Assembly (NCBI GenBank): GCA_947302275.1
Contig: CAMYUW010000009.1
Location: 1-64,000, forward strand
From: an uncultured Prevotellaceae bacterium
GTDB lineage: Bacteria > Bacteroidota > Bacteroidia > Bacteroidales > Muribaculaceae
Direction of reading: 5' to 3'
DNA: 64,000 nt
The number at the start of each line of letters is the position of its first letter. The first letter of the stretch is position 1. The position numbers and the translations under genes are program-made. Under the pieces are notes generated by a model. That model saw only the letters and a program-made list of their open reading frames with translations, was not told the DNA's origin and searched no databases. This document shows, one piece after another, positions 26,873-36,892 of the stretch.

Positions 26873-28237
26873 ATGGGCAAAATAAGCATCAATTTAAGGC
26901 GATGGCTTCTTGTAGCACTCGCCGCCCCTGCGCTGCTGGCAACAGGACAGTCCCCCATTGATACCATTCCCGCTCCTAAAAACCAGTTGAGCGTGGATGT
27001 GCAGATTTTGGGACGTGGAGAGTCCCGATATGGTGGTCTGCCAGCAGCACCTAAAGTTGACGAGGAAGAGTCTGAAAGTGAGAATGACAATGTGCCAAAA
27101 TCCAATTTTGTGCTTAGTCGTACACGTCTGCCCATCAATTTCCAGCGAGACTGGCTCGAAGCACGCGTCACGCCACAGCACTCTGGCGTGTGGGGGCAAG
27201 CTGGCAGAGGCGCCTTTAACCTGCATGAGGCCTGGGTGAAGATGACCACACGTTTTGGCATGTTTGCCCAAGTGGGTCGTGTGGCCCTCAACTATGATGA
27301 CGAGCGCATCATCGGCTCTGATGAGTGGGCGATGGCGTCATCATCCCATGACGTTTTGCGACTGGGTTACGAAGGTCACGGACACAAGGCCCACATCATT
27401 CTGGCCTATAACCAGAATGCCAATGTGACACTTACCGGCGGATCCATCTACGAGGACGGTGCCCAGCCCTACAAAACCATGCACACAGCGTGGTATCACT
27501 ATGACGTACCGCGATTCCCGTTGGGGGTATCGTTGTTGTTCATGAACATCGGTATGCAGAGTAAATTGACCAATAAGCCTGACAAAACATGGTTCCAACA
27601 TCTCGCGGGTGGATATATGTCTTTCCAGCCCGAGCACTGGAAAGCCGAGGCGGCCTATTATAAGCAGTTCGGCAAAAACGAGCATGGCGTTAAGATCGAT
27701 GCATGGATGGCAAGTACTAAGGTTACCTATATCCAGTCGCCAAGATTCAATGTCACAGCTGGTTATGACCACCTGAGTGGCGACAAGTATTTTGCTGTGC
27801 CGACAGGACACAATATCGGCATGATACATCACGATGTCATTAAAGGTTTCAGCACAGTCTATGGCTCCCACCATCAGTTCTACGGAGCAATGGACTTCTT
27901 CTATGTGAGCGCATATCATCACGGATTTACCCCTGGTCTCCAGAATGCCTATATTGGTAGCACTTATTGCCCACTGAAGAACATGATGATCAATGCCAGT
28001 TACCACTACCTTGCCATGGCCACTAATCTTGATGATATGGAGCGTACCCTCGGCCATGAGATAGAGTTCCAGGCAGCCTATTCCATTAGCCGTGACGTGA
28101 GCGTGTCAGCAGGTGCATCATTCATGTGGGGCACTGAGACTATGGAGCGCCTGAAACGCTCCAGTTCAAAAAACAACCTGCGATGGGGATGGATTACGCT
28201 AAGTGTCAACCCTCGCATTTTCTCATTCAAATGGTAA
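26873..28237 (+). CDS. Putative outer membrane beta-barrel protein (alginate-export-like)
   Basis: The ORF track starts at 26852, inside the STAS gene; the in-frame ATG at 26873 gives a cleaner signal peptide (RRWLLVALAAPALLATGQS) and about 454 residues. The mature protein has alternating amphipathic strands rich in Tyr/Trp/His (WVKMTTRFGMFAQVGRVAL, HAYIGST-like turns, final NPRIFSFKW ending in an aromatic), as in monomeric outer membrane porins; it recalls alginate-export family proteins. An acidic stretch (DEEESESEND) follows the signal peptide. It lies between the signalling pair and the NRPS gene, 18 bp before the latter. An outer membrane exit route for the NRPS product is possible but inferred from position only. 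Confidence 0.55.
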   Translation: MGKISINLRRWLLVALAAPALLATGQSPIDTIPAPKNQLSVDVQILGRGESRYGGLPAAPKVDEEESESENDNVPKSNFVLSRTRLPINFQRDWLEARVTPQHSGVWGQAGRGAFNLHEAWVKMTTRFGMFAQVGRVALNYDDERIIGSDEWAMASSSHDVLRLGYEGHGHKAHIILAYNQNANVTLTGGSIYEDGAQPYKTMHTAWYHYDVPRFPLGVSLLFMNIGMQSKLTNKPDKTWFQHLAGGYMSFQPEHWKAEAAYYKQFGKNEHGVKIDAWMASTKVTYIQSPRFNVTAGYDHLSGDKYFAVPTGHNIGMIHHDVIKGFSTVYGSHHQFYGAMDFFYVSAYHHGFTPGLQNAYIGSTYCPLKNMMINASYHYLAMATNLDDMERTLGHEIEFQAAYSISRDVSVSAGASFMWGTETMERLKRSSSKNNLRWGWITLSVNPRIFSFKW

Positions 28238-28255
28238 CAAATTAAAAACAAGTAT

Positions 28256-31200
28256 ATGAAATCATCTGCACCCTTATCAACCTCCCAATTCGGTATATAT
28301 GTGGAATGTGTAAACCACCAGGGAGAACCATGCTATAATTTGCCTTTCGTTTATGTACTTGACCGTTCGCTGGATGGCCAAAGGTTGCTTGATGCCGTAA
28401 AGACGGCCTTCATGGCTCACCCCACGCTGTTCACACGCATCGAGTTGGGCGAAGATGGAGAGCCGGTACAAACGCTCGACATGGCCAATGAGCAATGGTC
28501 GCTCAACATCGAAGACATCCAAGATATCGAGCAGGAAAAAGCTCAGTTCGTGGAGCCGTTCAACATCTACGGCGATCGACTGTTCCGCTTCAGGTTGTTG
28601 CGCGACCAAGAACACTATTACTTCATGGTCGACTTTCACCACATCATCATGGACGGCGCATCGTTCCGGATCTTGATGCAGGACATCGACAAGGCCTATC
28701 GAGGCGAGCCCATTGCCCCCGAAGAGTTGACGATGATGGAAGTCGCCTCTGACGAAGCAGCCAGGCGCAAGACTCCCGCCTTTGACGAAGCCAAGAAGTG
28801 GTTTGCCATCAACTTTGACTGTGGTGACACCTTCACCCAGTTTGTGCCCGATCTGGAAGAGACCGAGTATCGCGAGGGTCAATTGCTGCGCACCCTGTCG
28901 ATCGACTTGAGCCGAGTGGATGAATACTGCAAGAAGAACGGTGTGTTCAAGAGCACGATGTTCACCACAGCCTATGCTTTCCTGCTGGCCAAGTTCAACA
29001 ATGAGCATGAGAGTCTGTTCAACACTATCTATAACGGCCGGACCGACAAACGCTTCAACCGCTCGTTAGGAATGACGGTAAAGACCCTGCCGGTATATGC
29101 CAAATTCACCGATGAGACGACTGTTCTGGAACTGTTGCAACAAGGACAGGACCAGATGGGCGGGTGCCGCGAACACGACACATATTCCTACGCCGACTTG
29201 ATGACAGACTTGAACCTGCAGTCAAACTCCATTTTCGCTTGGCACGGCAATGTGCTTGACGTCCAGACGATAGACGGTAAGCCCATGGAGATGATTCGGA
29301 TTGCTAACAACACGCTTGAAGAATCGTTCTACCTGAAGGCCTTCATCAACGACAACAAGATAGAGATTGAAGCCGAATACAAAGCCAACGAATATTCGCA
29401 AGAGCTCGTTGCCCAAATTTTAGAGAGTTATGAGGCCGTGCTCGAGGGCTTCCTCACCCAAGAATACCTGCGCGACATCAACATTGCCACGGCAGACCAG
29501 GTAGCCGTTCTTGATAGTTTCAACCCGGGCGAACTGGATTATGATGACAGTCAGACCATCGTGTCGCTGTTCCGCCAACAGGTGAAGGCCACGCCCGATG
29601 CGATAGCCGCCGTCTATATGGACAAGCAGTTCACCTATGCCCAAGTCGACGAAATCAGCGACCGCATTGCCGCCTATATCGTCAGCAAGGGTCTGGGTGC
29701 CGAGGACGTGGTATCGGTAATCATCCCCCGCTGCGAGTGGATGCCTATCGCCTCGCTGGGCGCGCTCAAGGCCGGTTGTGCCTATCAGCCGCTTGACCCG
29801 AGTTACCCCAAGGAGCGCCTGAACTTCATGATGCAGGATGCCAGCGCCAAGCTGCTCATTGCCGATGAGGAATTGCGCCCCATCGTTGACGAATACCAAG
29901 GCGAAGTGCTGCTGACTAAGGATATCATGAGCCTTCCTGCAGCGCCTGCCCCCCAGGTGGACATCACGCCCGACCAGTTGTTCATCCTGCTTTATACTTC
30001 GGGTTCGACAGGTGTGCCCAAGGGCTGCCAGTTAACCCATCGCAATCTTGTGGCTTTCTGCCACTGGTACCATCAAATGTTCGATCTCAAGCCGGGAAAC
30101 AAGTTGGCTGCCTATGCCAGCTACGGTTTTGACGCCAACATGATGGATACCTACCCTGCCCTCACTTGCGGTGCGACGGTCTATATCGTTCCTGAGGAAT
30201 TGCGTCTGGACCTTATCGCCCTCAACGAGTATTTTGAGCAGAACGGCATCACCCACTCGTTTATGACAACGCAAGTGTGTTACCAGTTCGCCACCAGCGT
30301 TGAGAACCACTCGTTGCAGTATCTCTCGGCCGGCGGTGAAAAACTGGCTTCAATAACACCACCGCAGGGCATCAAGCTCTACAACCTCTATGGTCCCACC
30401 GAGACAACGGTATTCATTACCTACTATCATGTCTATAAGAAGATGAAGGAAATTCCTATCGGCAAAGCGCCGAAAAACGTGCGCTTGTACATCGTTGACC
30501 CACAGGGTCATCGCCTGCCGGTGGGCGCAGCGGGTGAATTGTGGGCAGCAGGTCCTCAAGTGAGCCGTGGTTACTTGAACCGCCCTGAAAAGACCGCCGA
30601 AGTCTTTATCTCCAATCCTTTCACCACCGAGGAAAAATATTCCCGTATCTATCGCACGGGCGACATCGTTCGTTACTTGCCATCGGGCGACATCCAGTTT
30701 GTGGGACGCCGCGACGGTCAAGTGAAGATTCGCGGTTTCCGCATCGAGCTCAAGGAGGTTGAGAGCGTCATCCGCGAGTTCCCCGGCATCAAGGATGCCA
30801 CGGTACAAGCCTTTGACGATGAGGGCGGCGGCAAGTTCATCGCAGCCTATGTCGTGAGCGATAATCAAGTGGATATCGAAGCGCTCAACAACTTCATTCT
30901 GGACCAAAAGCCGCCTTACATGGTGCCTGCAGTAACCATGCAGATCGATGCCATCCCCTTGAACCAGAACCAAAAAGTGAACAAGCGCGCCTTGCCCAAG
31001 CCCGAGAAGAAGGCTGCCGAGGTCGAGGCTGTCAACGTGCCCATGAACGTGCTCGAAGAGGAATTGCACCAGATTGTTGCCGACATCGTCAATAACAAGG
31101 ACTTCGGGGTGACCACAGTGCTGGGCTATGCGGGCCTGACTTCTATATCGGCGATCAAGCTGGCCGTGCAGGTCAACAAACGCTTTGGCGTGACGCTTGA

Positions 31201-34200
31201 CTCCCGCAACCTGGTGAAGACAGGCACCATCCAATCGATAGAAAACGAGATTCTCAAGGCAATGCTCGCTGGCGGCGTTCAACCTGCCGCTGAAGCATCC
31301 AAGCCCGAGGAGACCAAGGTCATTACCAACGCACCGCTATCCTATGCCCAAACTGGTGTCTACTTCGATTGCCTGAAGAATCCCGCATCCACCATCTATA
31401 ACATCCCCTACATGCTCTCTTATCCTGAGGGCATTGATGCCAACGTCCTTGCCGATGCAGCTAAACGTGTCATCGAGTCACATCCTGAATTGAGTGTCCA
31501 CTTCACGACCGAGGGCGACACCATCGTCCAGACAACTGATGACAGTGTTCCCGTCGAGGTAGGCATCACCGAAATGAGCGACGAGGAATTGGCAAAATAC
31601 AAGAAGGAGTTTGTTCGGCCCTTCAATTTGCAGAAGGCACCGTTATACCGCGCCGAGGTGGTCAAGACGGCCAGTGGCGTTCATCTGTTGCTGGATTTGC
31701 ACCATCTGGTCTTTGACGGTGGCTCAGCCGACCTGTTAATCCGCCAGCTCAATGCTACCCTCGAAGGCAAAAAGGTGGAAAAGGAGACCTACAACTACCT
31801 CGACTTTGTCATCGACCAGAAAGCGGCCGAGGAGACCGATGCCTTTAAGGAGTCACAACAATTCTTCGCCGAGAAATTGCAGACCTGTGAGGGCGCCAGC
31901 GAAATTCCCGCCGACCTGCCCAAGAGTGACGAGCAGGGATTCATCGGGGAGGCAGTCTGCCCTGTTGACCTGGAGAAAGCGACAGCCTTCTGCCGCCAGC
32001 AGGAGATTACCCCAGCCCACCTGTTCCTCGCTGCAACCTCCTATGTGGTATCACGCTACACCAACAACCGCGACGTCTATCTCTGCACCGTCAGCAGCGG
32101 TCGCAGCAACCTGAAGATTGCCGATACAGTGGGTATGTTCGTCAACACGCTCGCCCTGGGTATGAGCATCGACGACGTGACAGTGAGCCAATTCCTGAAG
32201 AACGCCAGCGACACATTCGACCAGACGCTGCGCCATGAGGATTATCCATTCGCCCGCATCGCTACCGATTACGGTTTCCGTCCCGCCATCGCCTACGCTT
32301 ATCAGGTGGGTGTACTTTCGCAATACACTGTCAACGGCAAGCCCGTTGATCAGGAATTGCTGGAGCTCAACGTCCCCAAGTTCAAGATCAACATCAAAAT
32401 CGAGCCCTGCGGCGTGGTTGTCGAGTATGACGACGCCATCTACAGTGAGCGCGTGGGACGCGGATTGGCCGAAAGCATCGTCGCGGTCGCTAACAGGATG
32501 ATGGAGCAGCCGCAAGCCAAATTGCGCCAGCTGTCCATTGTCAGCGATGACCAGGAGAAGGAATTAGGCCTATTGCGTCAGACCGCTACGGGTGATGCTC
32601 CATTCACATTCTTCCATGAATGCATTGGCCACTATGCTCAAACACAACCCGACCAAGAGGCACTGGTAGCCATCGATGCCCGCTTCACTTACCGTGAGAT
32701 GGATGAGGTGACCAACCGCATTGCGGCAGCCCTGCGCCGCCGTGGTGTGCAAGAGCGCGACCGTGTTGCCCTGCTGCTGCCCCGCACCAGCCGACTCATC
32801 TTGGCGCTGTTCGGTGTGCTGAAATCGGGAGCTGCCTACATTCCTTGTGATCCCGAATATCCCGCTGACCGCGTTAAACTCATCCTTGAGGATAGCGAGG
32901 CGCGTTACATTATCACAACAGCCGACCGCATGGACACTGTTCCTGAGGGCAAGGCCATTGATGTAGAAGAACTGATTAACGATGACAATGATGGTAAGGT
33001 AACTACCGACATCACTCCCGATGACCTTGCCTACCTGATTTACACCAGTGGTTCGACTGGCCGTCCCAAGGGTGTGATGCTGCGCCACAAGGGCATCTGC
33101 AACTACCTCTACGGTCACCCTGCCAACGTGTTTGCTAATGGTGTGATGACCGATGCCAAGCGCATCCTGAGCGTGACGACCATCTCGTTTGACGCCGCCC
33201 TGCAGGACATCGGCACCTCATTCTTCAATGGCAAGACACTCATCGTGGCTACCGAGGAGCAGGCCAACAACCCGCTCGACCTGGCCCGCCTCATCAACGA
33301 GGAGCACATCAATATGGTATCGGGCACGCCGTCACGTTGGATGACCTGGCTGACGAGTGAGGACTTCTGTGATGCCATCAGCCGCATCAACATCGCACGC
33401 GCCGGTGGTGAGAAATTCTCCGACCAACTGCTCGGCCAACTCAGGAAAGTGACCAAGGCCCGCATATTCAACTGCTATGGTCCCACCGAAATCACCGTTG
33501 CTTCAAACAATAAGGAACTGACCAACGCTGAACTCGTCACAGTGGGTAAGCCCCAGTTAAACGTTATCGAGTATATCGTTGACCAGGACGGCAACGAGTT
33601 GCCCGTGGGCGTTGTGGGTGAACTCTACATTGGTGGTCGTGGCGTGGCCCACGGCTACAACAACCTCGACGAGATGACCCGCGAGCGCTTTGTGGACTAT
33701 CACGGAACACGCGTCTATAAGTCCGGCGACTATGCCAAGTGGCTGCCTGATGGCGACGTGGTCATCCTGGGACGCACCGACCACCAGATCAAGTTGCGTG
33801 GCCTGCGCATCGAGCTGGGCGAAATCGAGAACGTCATTCTCAAGGTCGAAGGACTGAAAAAGGTGGTCATCCTCATCCGCAAAATCAACGACAAGGAGCA
33901 CCTGTGTGCCTATTATACTGCCGACCGCGAAATTGCTCCCGACGCCCTCAAGGCCGAGATTTCCAAGAGCCTGACGCAATACATGGTGCCCACAGCCTAC
34001 TTGCAGCTCAAGGAGATGCCCATGACCCCCAACGGCAAGACCGACGTCAAGGCGCTGCCTGAGCCCGAATTGGCCATCAGTTCGGCTTATGTGGAACCTG
34101 CCAATGACACCGAGCGTGCCTTCTGTGACATCTTCGCTGATATTCTGCAGATGGACAAGGTGGGTGCGACCGACAACTTCTTTGAGTTGGGTGGCACCTC

Positions 34201-35512
34201 GCTCGTGGTGACACGCGTCATCATTGAGGCCGACAAAGCAGGTATGCACGTGGCCTATGGTGATGTATTCGCCAATCCCACGCCCCGCAAACTGGCTCGC
34301 CTGGTTACCGGCGAAAGTGCTGCTGAAGGCGATGACGAGATCACCGCATTTGATTACACCGACATCAACAACCTGTTGCAACACAACACGCTGGACAGCT
34401 TCCGCAACGGTGAACGCCAGCAACTGGGCGACGTGCTTGTAACGGGCGCCACAGGTTATCTGGGTATCCACATCCTGCGCGAACTCATCGACTCTGACGC
34501 CAAGAACATCCACTGCCTCGTGCGCGGAAAGACCATCGAGGCTGCCGAGCGCCGTCTGAAATCGCTGTTGTTCTACTACTTTGACAACTCTTTCACCGAG
34601 CTGTTCGACAAGCGCCTGCACATCGTCCTTGGCGACGTGACCACTGACTTTAGCGAAGGTCTGCAGGTAGATACCATCTTCAACTGCGCCGCTATCGTCA
34701 AGCACTTCAGCGAGGGAACCGAAATTGAAGATGTGAACATCGGCGGTGCCCAGCGTTGTGTGGACTACTGCCTCAAGACGGGCGCCAAACTCATCCACGT
34801 CTCCACGGCGAGCACACGCGGCTTGTGGGCTGGCGAGATCAAGAGTGACATCTTCACCGAGCAGCGCCTCTACATGGGTCAGTTCCTGGGCAACAAGTAC
34901 ATCTACTCCAAGTTCATGGCCGAGCGCCTCATTCTGGATGCCATCGCACATCATGGCTTGAACGCCAAGATTATGCGTGTGGGCAATCTGGCAGCACGTT
35001 CGACCGACGGCGAGTTCCAGGCCAACTTCTCCACCAACTCGTTCATGGGCCGCATCAAGGTCTATAACATGTTGGGATGTTGTCCGCACGCCATGCGCAA
35101 CCAACAGGTGGAATTCTCACCCATCAACGAGGTGGCACATGCCATCGTGCTGTTGAGCTCCACCCCCAAGGATTGCATCGTGTTCCATCCTTACAACATC
35201 CACGGTCAATTCCTAGGCGATGTGCTCATGGGATTGAGCAACGTGGGCGATGGTGTGAAGTTTGTTGAGCTGGAAGAGTTTGAGAAGGCCATGGATGATG
35301 CCAAGAACGATCCGGTCAAGGCAAATTCCATGTCGAGCCTGCTCGCCTACCAAGATATGGCTCATGGCCAGAAGACCGTTGATGTCAAGCGCGACAACAA
35401 CTACACCACTCAGGTGCTCTACCGTCTGGGCTTCTCCTGGTCGCCCACTTCGTGGGACTATGTGGAGCGCATGTTGACAGCCATCAGTTCACTTGGATTC
35501 TTCGATTTCTAA
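28256..35512 (+). CDS. Two-module non-ribosomal peptide synthetase with terminal reductase (C-A-T-C-A-T-R)
   Basis: A 2418-residue NRPS. Domains by approximate residue: C1 1-430 (HHIIMDG near 127), A1 455-900 (LYTSGSTGVPKG near 578, YGPTETT near 712), T1 930-1000 (GLTSISAIKL, Ser near 961), C2 1025-1440 (HHLVFDG near 1147), A2 1460-1920 (IYTSGSTGRPKG near 1595), T2 1940-2010 (FELGGTSLVV near 1978), and a thioester reductase 2055-2418 (VTGATGYLG, then VSTAST and YIYSKFMAE, the Thr/Tyr/Lys set). The R domain should release the dipeptidyl thioester with NAD(P)H as an aldehyde. A condensation domain at the very N-terminus suggests an acyl starter. The A-domain pocket reads by eye as DAMFLALVF (A1, hydrophobic) and DAQSAACVA (A2, unassigned). 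PPTase and exporter genes follow in the operon. Confidence 0.93.
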   Translation: MKSSAPLSTSQFGIYVECVNHQGEPCYNLPFVYVLDRSLDGQRLLDAVKTAFMAHPTLFTRIELGEDGEPVQTLDMANEQWSLNIEDIQDIEQEKAQFVEPFNIYGDRLFRFRLLRDQEHYYFMVDFHHIIMDGASFRILMQDIDKAYRGEPIAPEELTMMEVASDEAARRKTPAFDEAKKWFAINFDCGDTFTQFVPDLEETEYREGQLLRTLSIDLSRVDEYCKKNGVFKSTMFTTAYAFLLAKFNNEHESLFNTIYNGRTDKRFNRSLGMTVKTLPVYAKFTDETTVLELLQQGQDQMGGCREHDTYSYADLMTDLNLQSNSIFAWHGNVLDVQTIDGKPMEMIRIANNTLEESFYLKAFINDNKIEIEAEYKANEYSQELVAQILESYEAVLEGFLTQEYLRDINIATADQVAVLDSFNPGELDYDDSQTIVSLFRQQVKATPDAIAAVYMDKQFTYAQVDEISDRIAAYIVSKGLGAEDVVSVIIPRCEWMPIASLGALKAGCAYQPLDPSYPKERLNFMMQDASAKLLIADEELRPIVDEYQGEVLLTKDIMSLPAAPAPQVDITPDQLFILLYTSGSTGVPKGCQLTHRNLVAFCHWYHQMFDLKPGNKLAAYASYGFDANMMDTYPALTCGATVYIVPEELRLDLIALNEYFEQNGITHSFMTTQVCYQFATSVENHSLQYLSAGGEKLASITPPQGIKLYNLYGPTETTVFITYYHVYKKMKEIPIGKAPKNVRLYIVDPQGHRLPVGAAGELWAAGPQVSRGYLNRPEKTAEVFISNPFTTEEKYSRIYRTGDIVRYLPSGDIQFVGRRDGQVKIRGFRIELKEVESVIREFPGIKDATVQAFDDEGGGKFIAAYVVSDNQVDIEALNNFILDQKPPYMVPAVTMQIDAIPLNQNQKVNKRALPKPEKKAAEVEAVNVPMNVLEEELHQIVADIVNNKDFGVTTVLGYAGLTSISAIKLAVQVNKRFGVTLDSRNLVKTGTIQSIENEILKAMLAGGVQPAAEASKPEETKVITNAPLSYAQTGVYFDCLKNPASTIYNIPYMLSYPEGIDANVLADAAKRVIESHPELSVHFTTEGDTIVQTTDDSVPVEVGITEMSDEELAKYKKEFVRPFNLQKAPLYRAEVVKTASGVHLLLDLHHLVFDGGSADLLIRQLNATLEGKKVEKETYNYLDFVIDQKAAEETDAFKESQQFFAEKLQTCEGASEIPADLPKSDEQGFIGEAVCPVDLEKATAFCRQQEITPAHLFLAATSYVVSRYTNNRDVYLCTVSSGRSNLKIADTVGMFVNTLALGMSIDDVTVSQFLKNASDTFDQTLRHEDYPFARIATDYGFRPAIAYAYQVGVLSQYTVNGKPVDQELLELNVPKFKINIKIEPCGVVVEYDDAIYSERVGRGLAESIVAVANRMMEQPQAKLRQLSIVSDDQEKELGLLRQTATGDAPFTFFHECIGHYAQTQPDQEALVAIDARFTYREMDEVTNRIAAALRRRGVQERDRVALLLPRTSRLILALFGVLKSGAAYIPCDPEYPADRVKLILEDSEARYIITTADRMDTVPEGKAIDVEELINDDNDGKVTTDITPDDLAYLIYTSGSTGRPKGVMLRHKGICNYLYGHPANVFANGVMTDAKRILSVTTISFDAALQDIGTSFFNGKTLIVATEEQANNPLDLARLINEEHINMVSGTPSRWMTWLTSEDFCDAISRINIARAGGEKFSDQLLGQLRKVTKARIFNCYGPTEITVASNNKELTNAELVTVGKPQLNVIEYIVDQDGNELPVGVVGELYIGGRGVAHGYNNLDEMTRERFVDYHGTRVYKSGDYAKWLPDGDVVILGRTDHQIKLRGLRIELGEIENVILKVEGLKKVVILIRKINDKEHLCAYYTADREIAPDALKAEISKSLTQYMVPTAYLQLKEMPMTPNGKTDVKALPEPELAISSAYVEPANDTERAFCDIFADILQMDKVGATDNFFELGGTSLVVTRVIIEADKAGMHVAYGDVFANPTPRKLARLVTGESAAEGDDEITAFDYTDINNLLQHNTLDSFRNGERQQLGDVLVTGATGYLGIHILRELIDSDAKNIHCLVRGKTIEAAERRLKSLLFYYFDNSFTELFDKRLHIVLGDVTTDFSEGLQVDTIFNCAAIVKHFSEGTEIEDVNIGGAQRCVDYCLKTGAKLIHVSTASTRGLWAGEIKSDIFTEQRLYMGQFLGNKYIYSKFMAERLILDAIAHHGLNAKIMRVGNLAARSTDGEFQANFSTNSFMGRIKVYNMLGCCPHAMRNQQVEFSPINEVAHAIVLLSSTPKDCIVFHPYNIHGQFLGDVLMGLSNVGDGVKFVELEEFEKAMDDAKNDPVKANSMSSLLAYQDMAHGQKTVDVKRDNNYTTQVLYRLGFSWSPTSWDYVERMLTAISSLGFFDF

Positions 35513-35525
35513 CAAAGACAACGTT

Positions 35526-35556
35526 CCAGGTGGTCTAGTTTTTCTAGACCACCTGG
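35526..35556 (+). other. Perfect hairpin between the NRPS and MATE genes
   Basis: CCAGGTGGTCTAG / CTAGACCACCTGG form a perfect 13-bp stem with a 5-T loop. No T-run follows, so a classic terminator is unlikely; RNA processing or 3'-end protection of the NRPS message is more plausible. Confidence 0.6.
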
Positions 35557-35569
35557 ACATTAAACAGTA

Positions 35570-36892
35570 ATGGAAAACGATATCAAGACTCAATTCTACC
35601 GCTACCTGTGGGCTTATATCCTGGTGGCCCTCTCGGGCTGCCTGGGTACCGTGGTGGACGGTATCATCGTGGGCAACCTCATCAGCGAGGATGGCGTGAG
35701 CGCCATCAACCTGTCCACGCCCATCACCCAGTTCATCTTTACCATGCATCTGCTCATCAATGCGGGTGCAGGCATGCTGGTGGCCTATGCCTTGGGCCAG
35801 AAAAAGATTAATGACGCCCGGCGTTTCTTCACCCGTTCGCTGTCACTGACGCTGGGGTTGGGACTGCTGCTGTCGATTGTCGGAGGCCTGATATTCCCAA
35901 GCCAGACGGCACGCATGCTGTGCAGCAACGAGCAGATTTTGCCACTGGCCCGTGACTACATGCAAGTTCTGCTCATCGGCTGTCCGGCCTTTATCCTCAT
36001 GTGGGGACTCTCGACCATGGTGGGCGTGAACGGCAGTCCGCGGCTGGTATCGCTGGCGGTCATCATCGACAACGCGGTGAACCTGTGCCTTGACATCGTA
36101 TTCATCAAGTGGTTCGGCTGGGGCATCACGGGTTCTTCGGCAGCGACGGTGATAGGCCATCTTGTAGGCATCGCCATTCTGCTCACCCACTGGCGCAAAC
36201 CGGAGAGCCGTCGCCTGGTACCCATATTCTCGACCGACGAACTCGCGGCATCATGGAGGCAGATTATCTCCCAGGGCGCTCCGCTGGCCGTAGCTTCTAT
36301 CTGCTTGACGCTGTTGCTGTTCAGTGCCAACAAAATCGTCCTCACGACGACCGGCCGCACGGGTATCTTTGTGTTTGCCCTGTGCATGAACTTGCTGCAG
36401 GTCTATAACCTGTTCCTCTCGGGCACATGCCAGACGCTGCAGTCGTTGGGTGCCATCCAGGTGGGCGAAGGCAACAACGAGGGCGTGCGCACCGTCATCA
36501 AGCGAGGTTTCCGTTTCATCACCGCTGCTATGGTCACTACCTGCCTGCTCGTTTGGATTTACCCTCAGGGCATCGCACGGTTGTTCGGCTGTGACGAGCC
36601 CGAGATGTTGACCCAGAGTGCTCCTGCACTGCGCGTGTTTGCCTTGAGTTTCATCCCCTTCTGCTACATCTATGTGCAGATGATCGTCTATAAGCTCTAC
36701 AGCCAGCACCGCATGGCGTTGTTCATCTCGTTTGCCTTGTCGCTCACAGTCATTCCCGTATTGTGGGTCATGGCCAAGTTAATGCCACAACACATCTGGT
36801 ACAGCTACCTCATCGCCTACATCATTGAGGCCTTTGTCATCTTTGCATTGCATAAATCAAGGCACATCAAGTTTGAGTTGAAGAAAGCGTGA
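35570..36892 (+). CDS. MATE family efflux transporter
   Basis: A 440-residue inner membrane protein with about twelve hydrophobic helices in two similar halves. The start DIKTQFYRYLWAYILVALSGCLGTVVDGIIVGNL and the segment MHLLINAGAGMLVAYALGQKK are typical of MATE (NorM/DinF-like) Na+ or H+ antiporters. It lies 57 bp after the NRPS gene and overlaps the PPTase gene, so it is the likely inner membrane exporter for the peptide product or its self-protection pump. MATE specificity cannot be read from sequence. Confidence 0.88.
   Translation: MENDIKTQFYRYLWAYILVALSGCLGTVVDGIIVGNLISEDGVSAINLSTPITQFIFTMHLLINAGAGMLVAYALGQKKINDARRFFTRSLSLTLGLGLLLSIVGGLIFPSQTARMLCSNEQILPLARDYMQVLLIGCPAFILMWGLSTMVGVNGSPRLVSLAVIIDNAVNLCLDIVFIKWFGWGITGSSAATVIGHLVGIAILLTHWRKPESRRLVPIFSTDELAASWRQIISQGAPLAVASICLTLLLFSANKIVLTTTGRTGIFVFALCMNLLQVYNLFLSGTCQTLQSLGAIQVGEGNNEGVRTVIKRGFRFITAAMVTTCLLVWIYPQGIARLFGCDEPEMLTQSAPALRVFALSFIPFCYIYVQMIVYKLYSQHRMALFISFALSLTVIPVLWVMAKLMPQHIWYSYLIAYIIEAFVIFALHKSRHIKFELKKA

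Noticed and set aside
33557-35104. 515-codon minus-strand ORF inside the NRPS gene
   Set aside because: It is fully antisense to recognised A, T and R domains, has no known motif, and its composition is that of a shadow frame.
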